Counted from the stretch's first letter, positions 44,382 through 53,170 are shown. The stretch is 64,000 nt of DNA from CAWCFV01 sp963794995 (GCA_963794995.1 CAWCFV010000002.1:2604001-2668000); one strand, 5' to 3'. Notes: a model not told the origin generated them from the letters alone. Translations and numbers: made by a program.

Positions 44382-45266
44382 CGGGTCACCCGCCCCGAGG
44401 CCGAGGTCATCGGGAGCCGGTCGTCCTGGCCCTGGTCGGCCCACGCCTCGCGGATCCAGTGGTGGTCGGGGTCGTCGCAGAAGGCCATCGTGCGCTCGTC
44501 GGCGGGACCGGCGAGCACGTTGAGGAAGTACATCGGGTACTCCGGCTGGGCGGTCGAGGGCCCGTGGAAGCCCTGGGCGACGAGGTGGACGTCACCGTCG
44601 AGGACCGTCACCGTCTCGTCCGAGGACCCGTCGACGGTGTAGACGCGGAACAGGCCCTGCCCGTGCGGGTGGCCGTGCGACGCGTCGAGGCGACCCATCC
44701 GGAAGTAGTAGATCTCCTCGTTCGTCGGCTCGCAGTCGCCGATGCCGTCGTGGCGGTGCGGCGGCCACGACGAGACGTTGCCGCCCGGGGTGATCACCTC
44801 GCAGACGTTGATCCGGTCGGCGCCGGCGAAGGAGTCGGGCGTCGCGATGTTCGTGACCTGGCGGGAGGCGCGGCCCCCGCCGCGGACCTCCACCGGCACG
44901 TCCTCGGCCGCGGTCACGCACACGGGGAACTGCGCGGTCGCCCGGGCGGTGCACAGCGCGACCTCTCCAGCGGCAGCCACGATCTCGACGGAGACGCCCA
45001 CGGGCAGGTACATCCAGTCCGAGACGGCCTCGAAGACGCCGGCGCGTCCGCGCAGGGTGTGGGTGTCCCCGTCGACCGTGACCCGCAGGTCGGTGGCGGA
45101 CAGAGGGCACGAGGACCCCCTCGAGGCCGTCGAGCACCCGGGTGGCGGGCCCGGCGGCGAGATCGAAGACCTCGAGGCCGCTGTAGGCCCAGCCGGCCTG
45201 CTCGGGGGTGACGGTGACCAGGGTGTCGGCGGTCGCCAGCGTGCCGGCGCGGTGGTGGTTGCTCAT
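44378..45266 (-). pseudogene. iolB: 5-deoxy-glucuronate isomerase gene with frameshift
   Basis: ATG 45266 follows GAGAGG by 7 bases and begins the IolB-type sequence VTVTPEQAGWAYSGLEVFDL. The frame breaks in CTCTGTCC (45101-45107): one surplus base. In the corrected frame it continues LSATDLRVTVDGDTHTLRGR and AGVFEAVSDWMYLP into the long intact C-terminal part with PPHRHDGIGDCEPTNEEIYY (metal-binding His) and GFHGPSTAQPEYPMYFLNV. The span 889 bases is one more than a multiple of three, as expected. As written, translation would end early at 44592 in the wrong frame. IolB converts 5-deoxy-glucuronate to 2-deoxy-5-keto-gluconate. Confidence 0.85.
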
Positions 45267-46178
45267 GAAGGATCCTCTCGGGGAGAGCGGGGTGGCAGTG
45301 GGGTGGACGAGGGCGCCGGCGCGGTCGACGGCGTCGCGCACGCTGAGCACCTCGGGGTAGAGCAGGGCACGACCGGGGACCAGGCCACGGATGTTCGGGA
45401 CCTCCAGGGCGCGCTGCCAGGCGTCGAAGACCTGCTCGTGGTCGCGGCCGACGTCACCGCCGAGCAGCAACACAGGGCACGTCGTAGCCGCGGCGACGCG
45501 CGCGGGGTCGGCGGTGGCCGGGATCTTGAGCCAGGTGTACGCCGACGACGACCCGAGCCCGCTCGCGATCGCGACCATCCGGACCAGCGCGTCCTCCGAC
45601 GGGTCGAGCTCGAGGCCGCCCTCGGGGCGGGTGCGGTAGGGGAGCGGTTCGACGAGGGCCATGACTCCGGCGTCGGCCAGGGCCGTCGTGAGCCGGGCGA
45701 CCGTCTCGAGGGTGCGCGGCACCCCCGGGTCGGTCGGCTCGATCCGCAGCAGGGTCTTCCCGCCGTCGAGCCCGAGGGACACGACGTGCTCGGCGTCGTA
45801 GGCGGTGAGCCGGTCGTCCAGCTCCCACGATGCTCCGGCGAGACCGCCGCGGTTCATCGTGCCCACGGCGAGCCGACCGTCCAGCGCGCCGAGGAGCGCG
45901 AGCTCCTCGAGGACGTCGGCACTGCCGAGCACGCCGTCGACCCGGGGGTCCGCGAGCCCGGTGACGATCCGGTCCAGCAGCGAGTGGCGGTCCGCGGCGG
46001 CCATCGGGTCGGAGCCGATGGCCAGCTTGCCACGCGAGGTGTGGTCGGCGGCGAGCAGCAGCATCCGGCCGTCCTCGCCCACCAGCGACCGCCGACGCCG
46101 GTCGCTGAGGGCCTGCGGGAGCCGTCCGGGCTCGCGGACCCTGGCCTCGATGAGGGCTCGGTAGTCCTTGTCGCTCAC
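45267..46178 (-). CDS. Cgl0159-type (beta/alpha)8 aldolase-like protein of inositol clusters
   Basis: About 304 residues from GTG 46178 (GTGA overlap with the iolC stop; GTG 46199 is possible). TIM-barrel protein with MLLLAADHTSRGKLAIGSDP, GTMNRGGLAGASWELDDR, SLGLDGGKTLLRIEPTDPG and TCPVLLLGGDVG. In actinomycete inositol clusters this family is thought to act on phosphorylated deoxy-keto-gluconate, the IolJ-like step. Oddity: no stop precedes the iolB ATG; the frame runs straight on, although a normal ribosome site for iolB lies inside the last codons. A small indel near the 3' end (residues after RALLYPEVL) may have removed the natural stop. Confidence 0.75.
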
Positions 46179-47174
46179 GGCGCCCTCGTGGTCAGCCACC
46201 GGAGGTCACCCCCGTCGACGTGCCGCTCGGCCGCCGCCAGGAAGGCCTCCAGCTCGGTCAGGCTCGGCATGGCGTCGGCACAGGTCAGGCGGGAGGTGAC
46301 CAGTGCGCCCGCAGCGTTCGCGAGCCGACCGGTCCGAGCCAGGGCCATCCGTTGACCAGCCCGGCCGCCAGGGCGCCGCCGAAGGCGTCGCCGGCCCCGG
46401 AGCCGCACCGCGCCGTCACGGTCACCGGGTCGATGACGACCCGCTCCTCCGGGGTGGCGAGCAGGACGCCGTCGGCGCCCATCTTCACGACAGCCGTCGT
46501 CACGCCGCGCGAGAGCAGGGCGTCGGCCGCTGCGTGCGGCTCGGAGACCCCGAGCGCCATCGCGCACTCGGTGCGGTTCCCGATCACGACGCTCGAGAGC
46601 TCGATCGCGCGCGACGGCGGCGGCGGTGGCCTCGGCGGGGTCGGACCACAGGCTCGGGCGCAGGTCGAGGTCCAGGACCGTGTGCGGGCGACGGGCGCGC
46701 TGCTCGAGCCAGCGCATCGCCGTCCGGGCCGTCGCTGCCGGCCGCCAGGGTGGCCCCGCTGGTCCACAGCACCCGACAGGTGGCGACCGTGTCCTCGTCG
46801 ACCGCGTCCGAGTCGATCGTGGTGTCGGGCGCATCCGGCTCCCGCAGGAACGTGATCGTCGGCTCGGCCGGGTCCTCCAGCGCGACGAGCACCACGGGGG
46901 TGCGCCCGCCCTCCCGAACGGCGACGTACCGCGTCTCCACCCCGAGCGCGGCGAGCTTCGCGACGGTGTACTCGCCGAGGGGATCCGCGCCGACCGCGGT
47001 GACGACGGCGGACCGCAGCCCGAGGCGAGCGGCGGCGACGGCGACGTTGCTCGGACTCCCACCGATCGACTTCACGAAGGTCTGCGGATCCAGGAAGGTC
47101 GCGCCCGGCTCCTGCGCGTAGAGGTCGACGCTGATCCGTCCGAGCGCGAGCAGGTCGAGCGTGCCGACCGTCAT
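46175..47174 (-). pseudogene. iolC: 5-dehydro-2-deoxygluconokinase gene with three frameshifts
   Basis: ATG 47174 (ATGA overlap) starts a PfkB-family kinase: LALGRISVDLYAQEPGATFL and SIGGSPSNVAVAAARLGLR. The frame is lost near 46728-46742 (one extra base), continues as TAMRWLEQRARRPHTVLDLD, is lost again at the GCG/CGG-rich 46607-46628 (one extra), continues as AIELSSVVIGNRTECAMALG and CGSGAGDAFGGALAAGLVNG (catalytic GAGD), and shifts a third time near 46330 (one base missing) into RLANAAGALVTSRLTCADAM. Net +1 fits the 1000-base span. All family blocks are present, so the damage is recent or artefactual. The kinase would phosphorylate 2-deoxy-5-keto-gluconate. Confidence 0.85.
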
Positions 47175-48074
47175 GCGTCCTGCTCCACCAGCGGCGCGAC
47201 GACGTCACGGAGGTACCGCATCGAGTCGCGGACTCCGGTGACCGGGCCCTCGCCCTCGCCCGGGAGAGCCCCGGTGATGGCCGAGTCCTGCTCGATGACG
47301 TACCAGCCCTCGTAGCCCGCGCGCTCGAGGGTGCGGACGACGTCGGCCAGCGCGAGGTCACCCTGCCCGAGCGGCGGGAACAGGCCGGCCTGCACGCCCT
47401 CCATGATCGAGGTCGAGCGGTCGAGCAGGGCCGGCACGAGGTCCAGCCGGACGTCCTTGAGGTGGACGTGCCCGACCCGGTCGGCGGCCTGGCGGGCGAA
47501 CTCCACGGGGTCGGTGCCGCCGATGGCCAGGTGGCCGGTGTCGAGGCACCAGGAGACGTCGCAGTCCTGGAGGATCCGGTCGACGTCGCCCGAGGTCTCG
47601 ACGACGGTCTGGACGTGCGGGTGCAGGACCTGACGAAGGCCCGCGTCGGCGCAGATGGCGTCGACCTCGGCGAGCATCCGGACGAGGTGAGCGTGCTCGT
47701 CGCGGTCGAGGGGTCGGGGCACGGACCAGTCGTCGTCCATCACGGGGCAGGACACCAGGGTCGAGGCCCCGGAGCGGCCGAAGAGGTCGGCCACGGCACG
47801 TGCGCGGGTCAGCGTCTCCTCGCGACGGGTGGGGTCGTGCAGCACGAGCGGGACGAACCCCCCGAGCAGTGCCATGCCGTGCCGGTCGAGCACTCCGCGG
47901 ATGTCCTCGGGGTCGGTGGGCAGGAACCCGGGGGCGCCGTACTCCGTGGCGGAGATCCCCAGGTCCGTCATCTCGGTCAGCACTCGCTCGGTGGGCAGCA
48001 TGTGTCCCCAGCCGGGGACCTCGCAGATGCCCCACGAGATCGGGCGCGGACGCGATGCGGTCGAGGAAGGTCAC
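47171..48074 (-). pseudogene. Inosose dehydratase-like (IolE-type) TIM-barrel protein with N-terminal frameshift
   Basis: GTG 48074 has GGAG at 7-base spacing and starts TFLDRIASAP. One extra base within GATCGGGCGCG (48038-48048) breaks the frame; corrected it reads ISWGICEVPGWGHMLPTERV, the normal N-terminus of the family, and joins the intact body (ATG 48001 to 47171). Body motifs: LHPHVQTVVET, WCLDTGHLAIGG and HVHLKDVRLDLVP, giving the metal and acid-base residues of xylose-isomerase-like IolE. Without repair only the 276-residue form from 48001 could be made, lacking the first strand. Span 904 = multiple of three plus one. Confidence 0.8.
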
Positions 48075-48091
48075 GGGATGACTCCGATGGA

Positions 48092-48111
48092 TTGCTGGAA
48101 CGGTCCAGCAA
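48092..48111. promoter_or_regulatory. LacI-type palindromic operator of the inositol operon
   Basis: TTGCTGGA-ACGG-TCCAGCAA: perfect 8-base inverted arms with a central CG step, the classic shape of LacI/PurR-family operators. It lies 18 bases upstream of the first gene of the inositol operon, whose seventh gene encodes a LacI-family regulator. No other copy was noticed in the window. Confidence 0.75.
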
Positions 48112-48179
48112 GAATGGCACAGGTCGGGCCGGACGACCAGGGGGCCGGCCTCCCGGGTGCGGCGCGGGCACGCGCGTCC

Positions 48180-48773
48180 CTAGCCGAGGGTGCCGTCCAC
48201 CACCCTGCATGGCTGCACCGGACCGGTGGTCACGTCGACGTCCGTCCAGCCGGCGAACCCTCCCATGTCGGTGACGCCCTCCTGGGACGGCTCGGAGGAC
48301 GACGGTGGAACGGCCTGTCCCGAGACGGCCATCACGAATGTCTCACCGTCGCGCACGGTTCCTGGCGGCAGAGTGACCCTCAGCAGCTGCATGCTCATCG
48401 TGACGCCCAGGCCTGAGAGATCTCGATCCGCCGGCGTGTACCGCCCCGGGGCACACTGCTGCCCGTCGGGCAGGTAGGTGATGTCCGCCGTGACGCCGTA
48501 CTTCGCCAGCTCGGCCTCGAGTGCCTTGGCATCCTCGAGTCGTCGTACGTCGACGGTGATGGTGCCGGAGTTCCCTTCTTGGACCGAGTACGCCGCGGTG
48601 GCGCCAAGTCCCGGAACCACGACGAGCATGGCCGCAGCAGCGGCCGTCGTGGCGGCAGCGCCGAGCAGCAGCCGAGCCCGTGAGAAGCGTCGGCGCCTCA
48701 CGGGCTGCTCGTCGACGTGCTGGCGAAGGCGGGTCAGCAGAGCGGTCTCGAAGGAGTCGAGCGGAGCGTTCAT
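48180..48773 (-). CDS. Membrane-anchored partner of the ECF sigma factor (putative anti-sigma type), function unassigned
   Basis: 197 residues from ATG 48773, overlapping the sigma stop (ATGA). A short basic cytoplasmic N-terminus (RRRRFSRARLL) is followed by one membrane helix (residues ~38-60) and an extracytoplasmic domain with AAYSVQEGNSGTITVDVRRL, CAPGRY and VQPCRVVDG (two cysteines that could pair). Small sigma-coupled membrane proteins of this form occur in actinomycetes and may be regulators or targets of the sigma factor. The cytoplasmic part is too short for a standard anti-sigma domain, so the role is open. Confidence 0.65.
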   Translation of the reverse strand: MNAPLDSFETALLTRLRQHVDEQPVRRRRFSRARLLLGAAATTAAAAAMLVVVPGLGATAAYSVQEGNSGTITVDVRRLEDAKALEAELAKYGVTADITYLPDGQQCAPGRYTPADRDLSGLGVTMSMQLLRVTLPPGTVRDGETFVMAVSGQAVPPSSSEPSQEGVTDMGGFAGWTDVDVTTGPVQPCRVVDGTLG

Positions 48774-49339
48774 GAGGTCGCCTCGACGAGGTCGGGAAGG
48801 GGGTGGGACAGGGCATGGGCGAGCCGTCGTCGCGCGCGGTGGTACTGCACCCGGGCGTTGCCGGGGGAGATGCCCAGTGCGGTGGCCGCCTCGGTGAGGG
48901 AGAGGCCGTCCACCGCCACCAGCTCCACCACGGAACGCTGCCGCTCGGGTAGTGCCGTCAGGGAGCGGTAGAGCGCCCGGGCCGCCCGCTGGCCGTCGAT
49001 GCGGGCGACGATCCGGTCGGTGGCGTCGTCGTCGAGCAGCTCCCGCGCATCGATCCGATGGACCGCCCGGCGGGCCCTGGCGGTGGACCGGTGGTGGCCG
49101 GCAACAACCCGGCGGGCGATGCCATAGAGCCATGCCCGCGGAGCGGCCGCGTCCCCTCGGTAGTCCCGGCTGGCGTGTATCGCCGCCATGAACACGTCGG
49201 CGGTGAGATCGGCGGCGTCCTCCGGGCTCTCCAGACGCCGGGAGACGAAGCGTTGCACCGCCTCGATGTGCTCGCGGTAGAACGCCTCCAAGGCATCCGG
49301 ATCCCTCCCGATCGCGGCGACATGATCAACGGGCTGCAT
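48770..49339 (-). CDS. ECF-type RNA polymerase sigma factor
   Basis: 189 residues from ATG 49339. Region 2: FYREHIEAVQRFVSRRLESP, DAADLTADVFMAAIHASRDY and PRAWLYGIARRVVAGH. Region 4: LPERQRSVVELVAVDGLSLTEA and ISPGNARVQYHRARRRLAHA. Cotranscribed with the membrane protein downstream. Its upstream 100 bases (49340-49442) contain TGTAACG on the minus strand, a possible self-recognised -35 element. Confidence 0.92.
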   Translation of the reverse strand: MQPVDHVAAIGRDPDALEAFYREHIEAVQRFVSRRLESPEDAADLTADVFMAAIHASRDYRGDAAAPRAWLYGIARRVVAGHHRSTARARRAVHRIDARELLDDDATDRIVARIDGQRAARALYRSLTALPERQRSVVELVAVDGLSLTEAATALGISPGNARVQYHRARRRLAHALSHPLPDLVEATS

Positions 49340-49442
49340 ACCTCATTGTGGTCGCAGGGGTCGATCGCGTTACAGGCCGACTCGTTCGTGAACCTGCCCG
49401 GTCCGCGGACAGTGGAGGGACCGCGCGGGCAGGTCGCGCGAG

Positions 49443-50240
49443 CTACTGGACGGGAGCGCTCGGCGCCACGACGACCTGGAGCGCGTGCTCCTGCTCCGGG
49501 CCGATCTCCATCCGGAGCTGGACCACGTCGCCGCGGAACTCGACGCGCGCCACCTCGAACGGCACCGATCCGGAGCTGGTCGACCGGTGGTCCGTGGCCA
49601 GGACGAGGAAGACCGGCGTGCGGAAGGGGATGCCGAAGCGATCCGCCTCGAACTGGCCGCATTGACTCGCCTCGATCGACACCTGTCCCCGGTCCAGCAC
49701 GATCCCGTGCTCCTCGGGCCGGAGGTCGTCCGGCAGGTGTCGGCCTGTGCGCAGCCGTTGTTCGAGCCAGTCGGTCTCCGCCCGGCGGAAGAACGAGTAG
49801 GCGAGCGCGAGCGGCGTCTGGCCCAGCGAACGCAGCGTGGTGACCCGCAGCACCTCCTCGTCGTCCGTCGCGCGGAGTGCCTCCCGGATGCTCCGTTGGA
49901 CCGTCGGCACCCCGACGTCGAGCACCAGCACGGACATCTCGCCGAGCCCGCTGCTCAGCAGCCGGGAGAGGCCGAACGCCCTCGACTCCTGCTTCGGCGG
50001 GGCAACGAACGTTCCGCGGCCACGGACCCGGACGATCTGACGGTCGTCCTCCAGGATGGCCAGGGCCTGGCGCACGACGATGCGGCTGATGCCGAACTGT
50101 CGGGCGAACTCGGGCTCGGACGGGAGCCGGTCCCCCGGACGCCAGGTGCCGGACTCGATGTGCTCCTTGAGCAGCTCCTGCAGCTGGTAGTACAGGGGGA
50201 CGAAGCTCGTCCGGTCAAGTGCGCCGTGCTCACCGGGCAT
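49443..50240 (-). CDS. GntR-family regulator, HutC/UTRA type
   Basis: 265 residues from ATG 50240. N-terminal winged HTH (PLYYQLQELLKEHIESGTWR, PSEPEFARQFGISRIVVRQA, ILEDDRQIVRVRGRGTFV), then a UTRA ligand domain (TTLRSLGQTPLALAYSFFRR, IPFRTPVFLVLATDHRST). Divergent from the permease-ureohydrolase operon with AACAACT/AGTTGTT sites in between, so it is the likely repressor of that operon and itself. The effector is probably the transported guanidino compound. Confidence 0.88.
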   Translation of the reverse strand: MPGEHGALDRTSFVPLYYQLQELLKEHIESGTWRPGDRLPSEPEFARQFGISRIVVRQALAILEDDRQIVRVRGRGTFVAPPKQESRAFGLSRLLSSGLGEMSVLVLDVGVPTVQRSIREALRATDDEEVLRVTTLRSLGQTPLALAYSFFRRAETDWLEQRLRTGRHLPDDLRPEEHGIVLDRGQVSIEASQCGQFEADRFGIPFRTPVFLVLATDHRSTSSGSVPFEVARVEFRGDVVQLRMEIGPEQEHALQVVVAPSAPVQ

Positions 50241-50293
50241 CGCGCCTGCTCACCTCCCTGATCGACCTCGAGCGGGCGACCGCCACCTGTAGG

Positions 50294-50308
50294 ACAACTA
50301 TAACAACT
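50294..50308. promoter_or_regulatory. Candidate GntR site: ACAAC-TATA-ACAAC(T)
   Basis: Two ACAAC direct repeats separated by TATA, 54 bases before the regulator gene start. AT-rich patch in a GC-rich gap. The AACAACT part recurs inverted at 50441-50447. Confidence 0.5.
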
Positions 50309-50401
50309 TGCTCCGGACAACCAGGGTGCTCCACCTGCGTCCCGCGTGGCCGGGTGCAGGCGGACCGCGCGTCGCTCTGGCGTCAGTCGGCCTCGGAAGG
50401 C

Positions 50402-50430
50402 TTGACAGCCGGGAGGGGCGCCGCTCTACT
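50402..50430 (+). promoter_or_regulatory. Sigma70-type promoter TTGACA-17-TCTACT
   Basis: -35 TTGACA at 50402-50407 and -10 TCTACT at 50425-50430 with an ideal 17-base spacer. The expected start of transcription is near 50437, giving a short leader to the permease ATG at 50463. The best consensus promoter in the window. Confidence 0.75.
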
Positions 50431-50440
50431 GACCGCCCTC

Positions 50441-50451
50441 AGTTGTTCTAT
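50441..50451. promoter_or_regulatory. Candidate GntR operator AGTTGTTCTAT just after the transcription start
   Basis: AGTTGTT is the inverse of AACAACT at 50302-50308. Its place a few bases downstream of the -10 fits a roadblock-type operator for the divergent GntR regulator. Confidence 0.5.
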
Positions 50452-50462
50452 CCGGAGACAGG

Positions 50463-52037
50463 ATGGGCGCCATGGAGCGGTCGGCCACGTCACCGGGGAT
50501 CTCGCGGGACGCGGAGGGCGGGTCCGCGGACGAGCGGCTGCTGGCCGAGTTCGGCTACGCCCAGGAGCTGCCCCGGGTGCTCCGGTTCTGGACGAACTTC
50601 GCGCTGGGGTTCGCCTTCATCTCCCCGATCGTCGGGCTGTACACCGTCGTCAGTCTCGGTGCCCAGACGGCAGGGCCGGCCTGGGTGTGGGTCCTCCCGG
50701 TCGTCGCCGTGGGCCAGCTCTTCGTCGCCTTCGTGTACGCCCACCTGGCGAGCAGGTGGCCGCTGGCCGGGGGCATCTACCAGTGGTCCCGGCGCCTGAT
50801 CGGTCCGAAGTACGGCTGGTGGGCGGGCTGGATCTACATGTGGGCGCTGATCCTGACCCTGTCCACGGTCGCGTACGGCGGGGGGTTCTTCCTCGGCCAG
50901 CTCTTCGGGCGGGAGAACCCGGGGGCGGGTGAGAGCGTCCTCCTCGGGCTCGCCGTCCTGGCCATCTTCACGGCGGTGAACGCCGCGGGACTCCACCTGC
51001 TGCGGTGGGTCGTGAACATCGGCATCGCGTGCGAGATGGTGGCGAGCGTCGGCATCGCCGTCGTCCTCATCGCCCTGTTCCGGAAGCAGCCCGTCAGCAC
51101 CCTGGTCGACACCGCCGCGACGCCGGAAGGTGTCGCCTTCCTCCCCGCGTTCGTCGCCGCCCTCGCCATCGGTGGCTGGGTGATCCTGGGGTTCGATGCC
51201 TGCGGGAGCGTGGCCGAGGAGACGAGAGAGCCGCGGCGCCAGGTGCCTCGCGCGATCGTCATCTCCCTGGTGGTCGTCGCGGTCGTGGACGTGTTGTCCG
51301 CGGTGGCGCTGGTGCTCGCCCATCCCGACATCGCAGCTGTGGTCAGCGGCGAGGCGGCCGACCCGGTGTCCGGAGCCGTGGTGGCAGGTCTCGGGGCCTG
51401 GGCGGCCAAGCCCTTCCTCGCCGTGGTCGTCATCGCGTTCATCGCCTGCGGCATCGCAGTGCAGGCGACCGGTGTCCGCGTGGTGTTCTCCTTCGCGCGC
51501 GACGGCATGCTGCCCCTGTCAGGAGTGTGGCGGCGGGTGCACCCACGCAACCAGGCGCCGGTGCAGGCGGTCTTCCTCGTGGCGGTCCTGTCCGCGCTCG
51601 CCTTCATCTATGCGAACGCCCTGTCGGTGCTCGTCGCCTTCGCGACCGGCGCCTACTACGTCGGCTTCCTCGCGCCGGCCGCCGCCTTGCTGTACCTCCG
51701 GCTCACCGGTCGCTGGGACTACAGCGCGAGCGGACGGGGGGTGGCCAACACCGGCCTCGCTGTCAACGTCGTCGCGGTGGTGTGGCTGGTCTTCGAGCTC
51801 GTCAACATCGCCTGGCCGCGCGACATCGGGCTGCCGTGGTGGCAGACGTACGCGTTCCTCCTGGGCCTGCTGTTCTTCGGCGCGGTCGGCCTCGCGTACT
51901 TCCTGTACGCCCGTCCCGACCTGAAGTTCACCGAAGGTGCCGGGGGTGACCAGGCTCCAGCGCCTTCCGCCGCCGGGCGGCTGGAGAGCAGCCCGCCCGA
52001 CCCGGGCTCATCCGCACGAGGAGGGACGTCGAGATGA
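50463..52037 (+). CDS. APC superfamily amino acid/guanidino-compound permease
   Basis: 524 residues from ATG 50463 (GGAG at 5 bases; ATG 50472 is possible). About 12 membrane helices; hallmark APC segments are FALGFAFISPIVGLYTVVSL in helix 1, ASRWPLAGGIYQWSRRLIGP in helix 2-3 and ILGFDACGSVAEETREPRRQ in the loop after helix 6. The C-terminal 40 residues are polar and disordered. Members import amino acids, GABA, polyamines or related cations. The stop overlaps the ureohydrolase start (GTGA or ATG 52034), so substrate is likely the one that enzyme hydrolyses. Confidence 0.9.
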   Translation: MGAMERSATSPGISRDAEGGSADERLLAEFGYAQELPRVLRFWTNFALGFAFISPIVGLYTVVSLGAQTAGPAWVWVLPVVAVGQLFVAFVYAHLASRWPLAGGIYQWSRRLIGPKYGWWAGWIYMWALILTLSTVAYGGGFFLGQLFGRENPGAGESVLLGLAVLAIFTAVNAAGLHLLRWVVNIGIACEMVASVGIAVVLIALFRKQPVSTLVDTAATPEGVAFLPAFVAALAIGGWVILGFDACGSVAEETREPRRQVPRAIVISLVVVAVVDVLSAVALVLAHPDIAAVVSGEAADPVSGAVVAGLGAWAAKPFLAVVVIAFIACGIAVQATGVRVVFSFARDGMLPLSGVWRRVHPRNQAPVQAVFLVAVLSALAFIYANALSVLVAFATGAYYVGFLAPAAALLYLRLTGRWDYSASGRGVANTGLAVNVVAVVWLVFELVNIAWPRDIGLPWWQTYAFLLGLLFFGAVGLAYFLYARPDLKFTEGAGGDQAPAPSAAGRLESSPPDPGSSARGGTSR

Positions 52038-53170
52038 CGACTGACGACGGGGGAGCCCACCACGGGTTCGACAGGTCGCAGCTGCAGGGGATGCGAGGAC
52101 TGAAGGCGCTCGCCGAGATTCCCGACACGGCGCAGCGGGCGGCCGTGGAGCGCGGGCTCGAGTACGGGCTCGAGGCGGCCCCGTCGGTCCAGGACCGTCG
52201 GATCTCGACGTTCTCGCGTGGCGCGCAGCCGGCGTTCGCGGGCATCAACACCTTTCTCAAAGCGCCGTACTGCGAGGACGTGCGGGAGATCGGGCGCTAC
52301 GACGCCGCGATCATCGGTGCGCCCTTCGACATGGGCACCACCTACCGATCAGGGTGCCGGTTCGGACCACAGGCGGTCCGGCGGATCTCGGCGGTGTACG
52401 ACTCCTACAGCCTCGACCTGGCGGTCGACCTGGACGAGGAGCTGAAGCTCTGTGATGCGGGCGACGTGTTCGTCATCCCGTCCAACATCGAGAAGACCTT
52501 CGACCAGATCGACCGTGCGGTGTCCCACGTCGCGGGCGAGGGGGTCTTCCCCGTCATCATCGGCGGCGACCACTCCATCGGCTATCCCGACGTCCGCGCG
52601 CTCGCCAAGCACGTGGACGGCAACGTCGGGATCATCCACTTCGACCGCCACATCGACATCCAAGAGCGGGACATGGACGAGCGGATGCACACGACGCACT
52701 GGTTCCACGCGACGAACATCCCCAACGTCCCTCCCAAGAACCTCGTGCAGCTCGGTATCGGCGGCTGGTACGGGTCCCGGCCGGGGCTGTCCGTGGCGAA
52801 CGAGCGGGACACGACGGTGATGACCATCGGTGATCTGGAGAACCTCGGCATCGAGAAGGCGGTGGAGATCGCGCTGGAGGTGGCCTGGAAGGACGCGAAG
52901 GCGGTCTTCCTGTCCTTCGACATCGATGTGGTGGACGGCGGGATCGCGCCCGGGACAGGCTCGCCCGAGCCCGGAGGACTCCTTCCCCGGGAGGCGCTGA
53001 AGGCGTTGCGCATGGTCGCCCGGGAGGGCATCTGCGGCATGGAGGTCGTGGAGATCGCCCCGCCGTACGACGTCAGCGACTCGACGGCACAGCTCGGCTG
53101 CCGCGCGATCATGGACGTTCTCGGGGTCCTCGTGGCGGAGGGCAAGCTCGGCGCACGAGCCCGGTCCTAG
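52034..53170 (+). CDS. Ureohydrolase resembling Ni-dependent guanidine hydrolase (GdmH clade)
   Basis: 378 residues from ATG 52034, overlapping the permease stop. Metal ligands of the arginase/agmatinase fold: His180 (GGDHSIGYP), Asp204-His206-Asp208 (HFDRHIDIQ), Asp296-Asp298 (SFDIDVVDGG). Compared with ordinary agmatinases it has a ~70-residue N-terminal extension, Arg in place of Ala in the DAHxD motif, the block MDERMHTTHWFHATN and VDGG in place of DPAxAPG. These traits match the cyanobacterial guanidine hydrolase group (Sll1077/GdmH) as I remember it. Product would be urea plus ammonia (guanidine) or an amine (guanidino compound). HypAB-like nickel loaders and a guanidine riboswitch are not visible here. 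Confidence 0.8.
   Translation: MTTDDGGAHHGFDRSQLQGMRGLKALAEIPDTAQRAAVERGLEYGLEAAPSVQDRRISTFSRGAQPAFAGINTFLKAPYCEDVREIGRYDAAIIGAPFDMGTTYRSGCRFGPQAVRRISAVYDSYSLDLAVDLDEELKLCDAGDVFVIPSNIEKTFDQIDRAVSHVAGEGVFPVIIGGDHSIGYPDVRALAKHVDGNVGIIHFDRHIDIQERDMDERMHTTHWFHATNIPNVPPKNLVQLGIGGWYGSRPGLSVANERDTTVMTIGDLENLGIEKAVEIALEVAWKDAKAVFLSFDIDVVDGGIAPGTGSPEPGGLLPREALKALRMVAREGICGMEVVEIAPPYDVSDSTAQLGCRAIMDVLGVLVAEGKLGARARS

Noticed and set aside
50241..50462. Guanidine-I (ykkC) riboswitch upstream of the permease
   Set aside because: The predicted transcript leader is only about 26 bases and lacks the conserved ACG/GG elements.
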